DNA of 6,648 nt from Pseudomonadota bacterium. GTDB lineage: Bacteria; Pseudomonadota; Alphaproteobacteria; Sphingomonadales; Sphingomonadaceae. The DNA is taken from contig JAKOWQ010000274.1 of the NCBI GenBank assembly GCA_029781465.1, forward strand, positions 1 to 6,648, in the 5' to 3' direction. Both the position numbers and the translations under genes were made by a program. This document shows positions 1-4,998 of the stretch, one piece after another (position 1 is the stretch's first letter; the number at the start of each line of letters is the position of its first letter). The notes under the pieces were generated by a model. It saw nothing but the letters and a program-made list of their open reading frames with translations. It was not told where the DNA came from and ran no database searches.

Positions 1-301
1 ATACGTCGCCATCGAACCCGGCCAGCGCGGCCTGGGCCTGCTGGACGGCATGGCCGGTCCCCAGCTGCGGCTCCTGCAGGGCGATCGCGGCGCGGCTGCC
101 CAGTTGCGCCTCAAGCTGCTCGCGCCCGTGCCCTGCGACTACCACCGTGCGGGCGGGGTTCAGTTCAGCGGCGCTCGCCAGAAGGTGCTCGATCATCGGC
201 AGACCGGCGATCGGATGCAGCACCTTGTGCAGATCGCTTTTCATGCGGGTGCCCTTGCCCGCGGCAAGGACGATCACGGCGAGGGGCGCTTGCGAACTCA
301 T
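1..301 (-). CDS. glmU: GlmU, bifunctional UDP-GlcNAc pyrophosphorylase / GlcN-1-P acetyltransferase (N-terminal part only)
   Basis: The 100 codons visible are the start of the uridyltransferase domain, which makes UDP-N-acetylglucosamine from GlcNAc-1-phosphate and UTP in the cytoplasm for peptidoglycan and lipid A. The nucleotide-binding loop LAAGKGTRMKSDLHKVLHP lies at residues 12-30, with the conserved Lys26. The uridine/GlcNAc-binding motif QLGTGHAVQQA lies at 79-89 and the sequence Gln76-Glu77 precedes it, as in characterised GlmU proteins. The start ATG is only a few residues before the first beta strand, which is normal for the family, and a weak GGGG Shine-Dalgarno lies 7 nt upstream. 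The left-handed beta-helix acetyltransferase half would lie beyond the window's left edge, so its presence is inferred from the GlmU-like motifs rather than seen. The gene is divergent from gph. A monofunctional NTP-transferase is the only real alternative. Confidence 0.93.
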   Translation of the reverse strand, partial: MSSQAPLAVIVLAAGKGTRMKSDLHKVLHPIAGLPMIEHLLASAAELNPARTVVVAGHGREQLEAQLGSRAAIALQEPQLGTGHAVQQAQAALAGFDGDV

Positions 302-364
302 GGTTAAGCCCCATGCCACCAAATGCTTGCCGATTCCACAACCTGCGTGCCAAGGGCGCGGGCG
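302..364. promoter_or_regulatory. Divergent intergenic region between glmU and gph
   Basis: These 63 nt must hold the start signals for both glmU (leftward) and gph (rightward), unless gph is read from elsewhere. I could not pick out a convincing -35/-10 pair on either strand. The only clear element is AAGGGCG at 352-358, a Shine-Dalgarno for the gph start at 365. No strong hairpin is visible. Confidence 0.4.
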
Positions 365-1021
365 ATGACCATTCCCTTCGATATCGTCGGCTTCGATCTT
401 GACGGAACCCTGCTCGACACCTCGCGTGACCTTGGTGTCGCGCTTAACCATGCGCTGGGTACCATCGGACGCCCCGCAGTGCCCTATGAGCAGGTGCGCA
501 GCCTGATCGGCGGCGGCTCGGGGCTGATGCTGCACCGGGCACTGGCTCTGACCGGCGGCGAGGAAGGGATCGATTTCGAGGCGCTGCGCCTTGTCCTGGT
601 CCGCTTTTACGGCGCCAACATCGCCCATCACACCGCGCTGTTTCCCGGCGGCGCAGAAATGCTGAACCAGCTGGAAGCGCTTGGCGCGAAGCTGGCGGTG
701 GTAACCAACAAGCCCCACCACCTGGCGGTGCGGCTGTTTGACGAACTGGGCCTGTCGCACCGCTTCGCCGCGATCATCGGCGGAGGCACCTGGCCGCTCA
801 AGCCCGCTCCCGATGCGCTCCATGCCATGGTGGAACAGTGCGGCGGCGGACGCGCGGCCTTCGTGGGCGATACCACCTTCGATACCCGCGCCGCGAAGGC
901 CGCAGACATGCCCTGCGTGGCTGTCAGCTTCGGCTTCATCGACGCGCCGGCGCACCAATTGGGCGCAGATGCGGTGATCGACCATTTCGACGAACTGGTT
1001 CCGACGCTCGCCCGGCTTTGA
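365..1021 (+). CDS. gph: HAD-superfamily phosphatase, phosphoglycolate phosphatase type
   Basis: A cytoplasmic HAD phosphatase of 218 residues, the usual Gph length. It probably dephosphorylates 2-phosphoglycolate, which arises during repair of oxidatively damaged DNA ends or from oxygenase side reactions. All four HAD motifs are visible. Motif I is DLDGT at 11-15 with nucleophile Asp11 and acid/base Asp13, motif II is Thr114 in VVTNK, motif III is Lys146 in LKPAPD, and motif IV is GDTTFD at 168-173 with Asp169 and Asp173. The helical C1-type cap lies between motifs I and II. The ATG at 365 was chosen over one 42 nt upstream because AAGGGCG precedes it with good spacing and because the family normally begins a few residues before DLDGT. 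The protein has no signal peptide. Substrate choice within this superfamily cannot be read from sequence alone, so the gph name is probable rather than certain. It stands apart from the next plus-strand gene by 182 nt. Confidence 0.85.
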   Translation: MTIPFDIVGFDLDGTLLDTSRDLGVALNHALGTIGRPAVPYEQVRSLIGGGSGLMLHRALALTGGEEGIDFEALRLVLVRFYGANIAHHTALFPGGAEMLNQLEALGAKLAVVTNKPHHLAVRLFDELGLSHRFAAIIGGGTWPLKPAPDALHAMVEQCGGGRAAFVGDTTFDTRAAKAADMPCVAVSFGFIDAPAHQLGADAVIDHFDELVPTLARL

Positions 1022-1203
1022 GACGTCCCGGTCACGATTCGGCGGCATGAGCACGCGCCACAGGCAATCGGGGACATGCCCACCCGCGTCCCGCCCCTAC
1101 GGCAAGGCGGCTGGGCCTCTAGGAGGTTGAATGCTGCGCCGCAACGTGCCATCGAGCGCGCGCTTCCCCCGGGATTGAGCCAATCCAGACGGAGATTTTT
1201 CCC
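1022..1203 (+). promoter_or_regulatory. Intergenic leader before the SDR gene, with a possible 15-codon leader ORF
   Basis: The 182-nt gap contains no convincing terminator after gph and no clear sigma-70 box pair. It does contain a perfect AGGAGG at 1121-1126, followed 4 nt later by ATG at 1131 and an in-frame TGA at 1176-1178. The encoded 15-residue peptide begins MLRRNVPS and is arginine-rich. The real dehydrogenase start has its own Shine-Dalgarno, GGAG at 1191-1194. The tiny ORF may be chance, a leader peptide or a small protein; nothing in its sequence identifies it. Confidence 0.25.
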
Positions 1204-2118
1204 ATGACGATTTCATTCAAGGACCGTGTCGCGATCGTAACCGGAGCTGGCGGCGGCCTGGGCCGCGCCTATGCGCTTGAACTTGCCCGGCGCGGAGCAA
1301 AGGTCGTGGTCAACGATCTGGGCGGATCGCGCGACGGCACCGGCCATTCCGACGCAGCGCTCAAGGTGGTTGAAGAGATCGAGGCCGCTGGCGGCGAAGC
1401 GATGTCCAACGGCGGTTCGGTTACCGAATACGAGCAGATGGTCGAAATGGTTGCCCGCGCCAAGGAAAAGTGGGGCGGGGTCCACGTCCTGATCAACAAC
1501 GCCGGAATCCTCCGCGACAAGAGCTTCGCCAAAATGGAGATGGCGGACTGGAAGCTGGTGGTCGACGTGCACCTCAACGGCGCAGCCAACTGCACCAAGG
1601 CAGTGTGGGATACCATGCGCGAGCAGGCCTATGGCCGCATCCTGATGACCGCCAGCAGCACCGGCCTTTACGGCAATTTCGGCCAGGCCAATTACGGCGC
1701 GGCCAAGCTGGGGCTGGCCGGCTTCACCAAGACGCTCCACCTCGAAGGCGCCAAGTACAACATCCGCGTCAACACCCTGGCGCCCGTGGCCGGCACCCGA
1801 ATGACCGAGGATCTCGGCATGCCCGAAGCCTTCTTCAACGCGCTTGCACCCGAGAACGTTGCGCCGATGGCGCTCTATCTCGTCAGCGAAGATGCGCCGA
1901 CCAACATGATCTGCGGTGCGGGCGCGGGCGCATTCCATGCCGCCTATGTCACGCTAACCCCCGGCGTTGCCTTGCCGGCCGATGAGCGCACCCCCGAAGG
2001 TGTCGCCGCGCACTGGGCCCAGATCATCGACCGCACCGGCGAAATCGTTCCCCAGTCGGGCGGCGAACAAAGCCAGGTGGTGATGGCGGCGCTGGCCAAG
2101 ATCGGCGGGCTGGGCTGA
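1204..2118 (+). CDS. SDR-family oxidoreductase resembling the (3R)-hydroxyacyl-CoA dehydrogenase domain of HSD17B4/MFE-2
   Basis: A 304-residue classical-type short-chain dehydrogenase, predicted to oxidise a 3-hydroxyacyl-CoA or a similar secondary alcohol with NAD(+) in the cytoplasm. The Rossmann glycine motif TGAGGGLG is at 13-20. NDLGG at 37-41 places Asp38 after strand beta2, which favours NAD(H) over NADP(H). NNAG is at 98-101 and Asn125 fits the catalytic tetrad. The active site is Ser151, Tyr164 and Lys168 within the run YGNFGQANYGAAK, a signature of the hydroxyacyl-CoA dehydrogenase domain of peroxisomal multifunctional enzyme 2; from memory the human enzyme has the same three residues at the same numbers. 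Unlike the eukaryotic protein it has no hydratase (MaoC) or SCP2 domain. About 50 residues follow the core and may shape the substrate pocket. The start is supported by GGAG 9 nt upstream. No acyl-CoA dehydrogenase, thiolase or hydratase lies beside it here, so the true substrate (fatty acyl, steroid side chain, other) is open. Confidence 0.88.
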   Translation: MTISFKDRVAIVTGAGGGLGRAYALELARRGAKVVVNDLGGSRDGTGHSDAALKVVEEIEAAGGEAMSNGGSVTEYEQMVEMVARAKEKWGGVHVLINNAGILRDKSFAKMEMADWKLVVDVHLNGAANCTKAVWDTMREQAYGRILMTASSTGLYGNFGQANYGAAKLGLAGFTKTLHLEGAKYNIRVNTLAPVAGTRMTEDLGMPEAFFNALAPENVAPMALYLVSEDAPTNMICGAGAGAFHAAYVTLTPGVALPADERTPEGVAAHWAQIIDRTGEIVPQSGGEQSQVVMAALAKIGGLG

Positions 2119-2122
2119 TCAC

Positions 2123-2145
2123 TACTGTATTGACACAGTAATACA
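2123..2145. promoter_or_regulatory. Operator-like overlapping dyads on a TTGACA box
   Basis: Two perfect inverted repeats overlap here. TACTGT-N6-ACAGTA spans 2123-2140 and TGTATT-N8-AATACA spans 2126-2145. A consensus -35 hexamer TTGACA lies at 2130-2135 inside both. A -10 box 17 nt further on would be CATTCC (2153-2158), which is a poor match. The AT-rich stretch contrasts with the GC-rich surroundings. The arrangement resembles a repressor site over a promoter for the membrane-protein gene. The half-site shape recalls GntR/YtrA- or TetR-type operators, but this is inference and no regulator gene is present in the window. Confidence 0.5.
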
Positions 2146-2188
2146 CATCGGGCATTCCTTCCCTATCACAGGGGAGAATGCCCGATGT
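2145..2188 (+). promoter_or_regulatory. Long hairpin enclosing the Shine-Dalgarno and start codon of the membrane-protein gene
   Basis: The arms ACATCGGGCATTC (2145-2157) and GAATGCCCGATGT (2176-2188) are perfectly complementary over 13 bp. Inside them, after a bulged C at 2158, TTCCCT (2159-2164) pairs with AGGGGA (2170-2175) through five Watson-Crick pairs and one G-T, leaving the 5-nt loop ATCAC. The Shine-Dalgarno GGGGAG (2171-2176) and the ATG (2185-2187) are both inside the stem, so an RNA carrying the whole structure should translate the gene poorly. There is no T-run after it, so it does not look like a standard intrinsic terminator. A role as a DNA-level protein site is also possible. 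Confidence 0.6.
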
Positions 2189-3231
2189 ATACCGAATCCG
2201 ATCTGCAAAGCGCCGTTGCTGCGGGCGAACTGAGCCACGAGGCGGCCGAAGCCCTGCGCGCCCATGCCGCCGGGCTGCGCACCGCGCCCGTGGCCGATGA
2301 AGAACACTTCCGCCTGATCACCGGTTTCAACGATATTTTCGTGACCATCGCCGCGGTACTGCTGATGGTCGCCTGCGCCGGGATCGGCAACGCCATTGCT
2401 CCGGGGATCGCCGGGTTGCTGGTTGCCGCCTCGGCCTGGCTGATGGCGGAATTCTTCACCCGCCAGCGCCACATGGCGCTGCCTTCGATCGTACTGCTGC
2501 TGGCCTTCGTGGGCGGGGTTGCCGCGATCCCGATCAACATCCTGGCCGAAACCAATCCGCATCTGCCCGATCGCGTCGAAGCGTTGATGGGCGCGGGTAT
2601 CGGCCTCGGCGCGGCAGCCGCAGCCTGGGCGCACTGGCGCCGTTTCATGGTGCCGATCACCGTGGCGGCGGGAACCGGAGCGCTGGTCCTGACCGTTCTG
2701 GCTCTGATCGTTGCCGCGATCGCGCCGATCTTCGATGGCAACGAGGAGCGGATCATGCTGCCGCTGACGTTCCTCGCGGGCTGCGGAGTGTTTGGTTACG
2801 CGATGCGCTGGGACATGACCGATCGGGCCCGCGAAACCCGCCGCAGCGACGTTGCCTTTTGGCTCCACCTGCTCGCCGCGCCGATGATCGCCCACCCGCT
2901 GTTCCACTGGCTGGGAGTGACCGGTGGTGAGAATATCGGTGCCGGTGCGGCGCTGGGCGTGCTGGTGATCTATGTGGCGATGGGGCTGGTGGCTCTGGCG
3001 GTCGATCGCCGCGCTCTGCTGGTTTCGGCGCTGGCCTATGTGCTGATCGCGATGACCTGGCTGGTCCGCACTTTCGGCGTGGTTGAACTCAACGTCGCGA
3101 TTACCGGGCTGGTGATCGGTTCGGCACTGCTTTCGCTGTCTGCCTTCTGGGGGCCGATCCGCCACGCGGTGGTCGAACGGCTGCCCGGTTCGCTTCAGGC
3201 CAGGCTGCCGATGGCACCCGCGCGCGCCTAA
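2185..3231 (+). CDS. Polytopic inner-membrane protein of unknown function
   Basis: I do not recognise a characterised family for this 348-residue protein. The first 45 or so residues are hydrophilic and look helical (MYTESDLQSAV... with alternating charged and alanine positions), suggesting a short cytoplasmic domain. The rest is strongly hydrophobic, with about ten likely membrane helices near residues 50-70, 73-91, 99-118, 133-150, 154-180, 190-207, 223-245, 252-272, 277-294 and 304-322. Notable polar or histidine-bearing patches are FNDIF (48-52) and WLHLLAAPMIAHPLF (226-240), where charged Asp and His residues border or enter membrane segments. The tail (325-348) is basic and probably cytoplasmic. 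The ATG at 2185 follows GGGGAG with 8 nt spacing and is the only start that keeps the hydrophilic N-terminus. The start region lies in a long hairpin downstream of operator-like dyads, so expression is probably controlled. A transporter or sensor role cannot be assigned from sequence. Confidence 0.85.
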   Translation: MYTESDLQSAVAAGELSHEAAEALRAHAAGLRTAPVADEEHFRLITGFNDIFVTIAAVLLMVACAGIGNAIAPGIAGLLVAASAWLMAEFFTRQRHMALPSIVLLLAFVGGVAAIPINILAETNPHLPDRVEALMGAGIGLGAAAAAWAHWRRFMVPITVAAGTGALVLTVLALIVAAIAPIFDGNEERIMLPLTFLAGCGVFGYAMRWDMTDRARETRRSDVAFWLHLLAAPMIAHPLFHWLGVTGGENIGAGAALGVLVIYVAMGLVALAVDRRALLVSALAYVLIAMTWLVRTFGVVELNVAITGLVIGSALLSLSAFWGPIRHAVVERLPGSLQARLPMAPARA

Positions 3232-3287
3232 GGATAGGGCAACTATCCAGGCAAGGCCCTCGGGTTCGTCCCGGGGGCCTTCTTCTT
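3232..3287. terminator. Bidirectional intrinsic terminator between convergent genes
   Basis: A 12-bp stem pairs AAGGCCCTCGGG (3253-3264) with CCCGGGGGCCTT (3270-3281), including one T-G pair, around the loop TTCGT. It is followed on the plus strand by the T-rich tail CTTCTTCTT, starting at 3282. It sits between the stop of the membrane protein (3231) and the stop of the convergent DUF2794 gene (3286). On the minus strand the stem is followed by fewer T residues, so termination there may be weaker. A smaller hairpin, GGATAG-N5-CTATCC at 3232-3248, directly follows the membrane-protein stop codon. Confidence 0.8.
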
Positions 3288-3633
3288 ACTCCTCAACCAA
3301 CTTGAGCAACTTGCGTTCGAGAGGGAACAGCACCCCCGCCAGCTCGTGCCCGCGCTTGAGCACTTGGCCCAGTTCGCCATAAAGCGCCCACATTCCCTGC
3401 TTGCCGCGCAGCGCTGGGCGCTTTTCGATCCGCGCATTGGGATAGTCCGCCGCGCGGCGATAGGCGCAGAACACCGCCGCATCCTTGCCGAAATCCATCG
3501 CATAGTCGCGCCATTCGCCCGCCGCGACCATCCGCCCGTAAAGGTCGAGGATGCGCATCAGTTCGTCGCGCTCGAAGGCGGTCTGGGCCGCGCGGGCCGC
3601 GTTGAGGGGAAACGGTGTGACCTGCCCGCTCAA
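3286..3633 (-). CDS. DUF2794 family protein
   Basis: A 115-residue soluble protein matching the DUF2794 family known from alphaproteobacteria, whose function is not established. The recognisable family core runs from about residue 20 to 106. It includes an ILDLYGRMVAAGEWRDYAMDF stretch at roughly 28-48, split here as ILDLYGRMVAAG and EWRDYAMDF, then AVFCAYRR (53-60), a basic RIEKRP patch (68-73) and the RGHEL helix (94-98). It has no signal peptide or membrane segment. The reading frame opens with TTG at 3633, which overlaps the cysE stop codon in the tetranucleotide TTGA. No in-frame ATG lies before the conserved core, so TTG with translational coupling to cysE is the best start, although no good Shine-Dalgarno is visible. 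The stop TAA lies just beyond the T-rich tail of the shared terminator. It is the last gene of the minus-strand group. Confidence 0.82.
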   Translation of the reverse strand: MSGQVTPFPLNAARAAQTAFERDELMRILDLYGRMVAAGEWRDYAMDFGKDAAVFCAYRRAADYPNARIEKRPALRGKQGMWALYGELGQVLKRGHELAGVLFPLERKLLKLVEE

Positions 3634-4346
3634 GCGGACTTCTTGCCCTGGGGATTGCGCCCGGCCGATTGCCGCGCGGCCGCTGCATCGCGTTCTTCGA
3701 GCAGTTCGGCAATGCGCTTCTGCATGGCGACCATTTCACACTGGAGGATTTCCAGCTTCTGCGTCGCTGGATCGAACCGTTCGCTGCACGGCGTGCCATA
3801 GGGCACGAATTCCTGCGTCTCGGGCGAAACCGCAACCGGGATCGGCTTGGCGGGAATGCCCACCATCGTCGCGCCCTCGGGCACATCCTTGGTCACCACC
3901 GCGTTCGCCCCGATGCGCGCGCCCGCGCCGACATCGACCGGGCCGAGGATCGCGGCACCAAGGCTGATGATCACGTCATCGCCGATGGTCGGGTGGCGCT
4001 TGCCGCCCTCGCCGTTGGTCGGGTTGGTACCGCCCAGGGTCGAGCCCTGGTACATGGTGACGTTGTCACCGATTTCCGCGGTCTCCCCGATCACAACGAA
4101 GCCGTGGTCGATGAAGAAATTGCGCCCGATGGTCGCACCGGGGTGGATGTCGATGCAGGTCATGAACCGCGAGAGGTGATTGACCAGCCGGGCGAGGAAG
4201 AACAGCCGCATCCGGAACAGGCCGTGCGCCACCCGGTGGAAGCCCATCGCCCAGACCCCGGGATAGAGCAGCACTTCCCAGCGCGAACGCGGGGCCGGAT
4301 CGCGCGCGACGATCGAGTCGATGTAGCTGATCAGGCGTAGCGGCAT
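3630..4346 (-). CDS. cysE: Serine O-acetyltransferase, short (EpsC-like) form with C-terminal coiled coil
   Basis: Transfers acetyl from acetyl-CoA to L-serine, giving O-acetylserine, the precursor that cysteine synthase turns into cysteine. The 238 residues contain a left-handed beta-helix of hexapeptide repeats from about 65 to 170. IDIHPGATIG (65-74) carries Asp66 and His68, IDHGFVVIGETA (79-90) carries Asp80 and His81, GSTLGGT is at 101-107, and the KRHPTIGDDV segment (116-125) carries His118. These are the positions that form the serine and CoA site in this family. The helical N-terminal domain is short compared with the 273-residue E. coli enzyme, as in Bacillus-type proteins. An insertion, NPTNGEGG (108-115), lies in the loop before His118. 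After the helix, residues about 188-224 form a heptad-like coiled coil, and the protein ends in GKKSA rather than the terminal isoleucine that docks into cysteine synthase. The start is backed by AAGGGGAG, whose last base is 4 nt before the ATG. It lies 29 nt after hdaA. Confidence 0.9.
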   Translation of the reverse strand: MPLRLISYIDSIVARDPAPRSRWEVLLYPGVWAMGFHRVAHGLFRMRLFFLARLVNHLSRFMTCIDIHPGATIGRNFFIDHGFVVIGETAEIGDNVTMYQGSTLGGTNPTNGEGGKRHPTIGDDVIISLGAAILGPVDVGAGARIGANAVVTKDVPEGATMVGIPAKPIPVAVSPETQEFVPYGTPCSERFDPATQKLEILQCEMVAMQKRIAELLEERDAAAARQSAGRNPQGKKSA

Positions 4347-4375
4347 CGTTCTCCCCTTGTCCCATGCCCGGGACG
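4347..4375 (-). promoter_or_regulatory. hdaA-cysE spacer with a small hairpin before the cysE ribosome-binding site
   Basis: The 29-nt spacer contains GTCCC (4359-4363) and GGGAC (4370-4374), a 5-bp inverted repeat around a 6-nt loop. It is placed immediately upstream of the strong cysE Shine-Dalgarno GGGGAG (4351-4356). It is too short and lacks the T-run for a terminator; it could affect mRNA processing or simply be chance in GC-rich DNA. Confidence 0.35.
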
Positions 4376-4990
4376 CTAAAGCAAGCGCGGCTCGCTGGGC
4401 CCCTGCACCGCTTCCAGCGCATCGCGCCAGATCGAAAGCGTGGGCGCCTGCTTGCGCTCGAGACTCAAGCGATCGATCGCCGCGACCAGCCGCTCAACCC
4501 CCATGTGGGAACGCTCGAGGCGCGGGACAAGATAGGCACTCGCATCGGGGCCCAGCGGCAGCCCGCGCTGCTCGGCATGGAGAGCGATCAGTTCGGCCAG
4601 CATGGCATCGTCGGGCGCGCCGATTTCAAGATGCAAAGCCGCCCCCAGCCGCGAGGCGAGATCGGGCAAGGCAACATTCCATTCCCCCTGCCCCGAATGC
4701 ACCAGCAGCAAGGGCGTGGCGCATTCCTGCGCCCGGTTCCAGCGATGGAACAGTTCGGTTTCGTCGATCCGGTCGGCATCGTCGATCGCCTCGCCCGCGC
4801 CGCTTTCGGCAAACCAGCGGGCGATCAGTGATTTTCCCGAACGCGGCGGCCCCGAAAGCACGGCAGTGCGGAATGGCCACGACGCGGCGACAGCCATCGC
4901 CTCGATCGCGGCGCGGTTGGCATTGCCCAGCACGATCCGCGAAGCCGATCCGGCCCCGCCCGGCGCGAGGGGAAGCGCGATCTGGCCCAT
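4376..4990 (-). CDS. hdaA: HdaA, DnaA-related ATPase for regulatory inactivation of DnaA
   Basis: An AAA+ protein of 204 residues homologous to the ATPase domain of DnaA but lacking the DNA-binding domain. It is expected to bind the DNA-loaded replicative sliding clamp and stimulate hydrolysis of DnaA-bound ATP, preventing re-initiation. QIALPL at residues 3-8 matches the clamp-binding hexapeptide at the N-terminus of Hda proteins and fixes the start ATG. The Walker A motif GPPRSGKS is at 47-54, and Walker B AIDDAD is at 68-73. LLLVHSG (94-100) is in the sensor I position. The RLERSH segment (157-162) aligns with the box VII arginine-finger region of DnaA, with Arg160 the likely finger. The length fits alphaproteobacterial HdaA. 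The start is 8 nt after the upstream gene's stop, with a GAGG Shine-Dalgarno overlapping that stop codon, which suggests coupled translation. Simple Hda-like paralogues of unknown role exist, but the clamp motif makes HdaA the best call. Confidence 0.87.
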   Translation of the reverse strand: MGQIALPLAPGGAGSASRIVLGNANRAAIEAMAVAASWPFRTAVLSGPPRSGKSLIARWFAESGAGEAIDDADRIDETELFHRWNRAQECATPLLLVHSGQGEWNVALPDLASRLGAALHLEIGAPDDAMLAELIALHAEQRGLPLGPDASAYLVPRLERSHMGVERLVAAIDRLSLERKQAPTLSIWRDALEAVQGPSEPRLL

Positions 4991-4998
4991 TGCTCGCC

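Noticed and set aside
340..417. Reading the gph start at 323 instead of 365
   Set aside because: The upstream ATG adds 14 residues with no family similarity and lacks a good Shine-Dalgarno; the ATG at 365 has one and gives the normal N-terminus.
1213..1938. A 241-codon minus-strand frame opposite the dehydrogenase
   Set aside because: The plus strand carries a full SDR with all catalytic motifs; the minus-strand product shows no recognisable domain.
2145..2188. Hairpin before the membrane protein read as an intrinsic terminator of the dehydrogenase gene
   Set aside because: No T-run follows the stem, and the 3' arm extends into the next gene's start codon, which fits translational control or a DNA-binding site better.
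2122..3165. A 347-codon open frame on the minus strand, opposite the membrane protein
   Set aside because: The product is rich in Gln, Arg, His and Gly with no domain or hydrophobic core. It is the typical shadow of GC-rich coding DNA, and the plus-strand frame has clear membrane-protein composition and a start with a Shine-Dalgarno.
3669..4340. A 223-codon plus-strand frame opposite cysE
   Set aside because: Composition is Arg/His/Asp-rich with no motif, while the opposite strand encodes a complete serine acetyltransferase with active-site residues.
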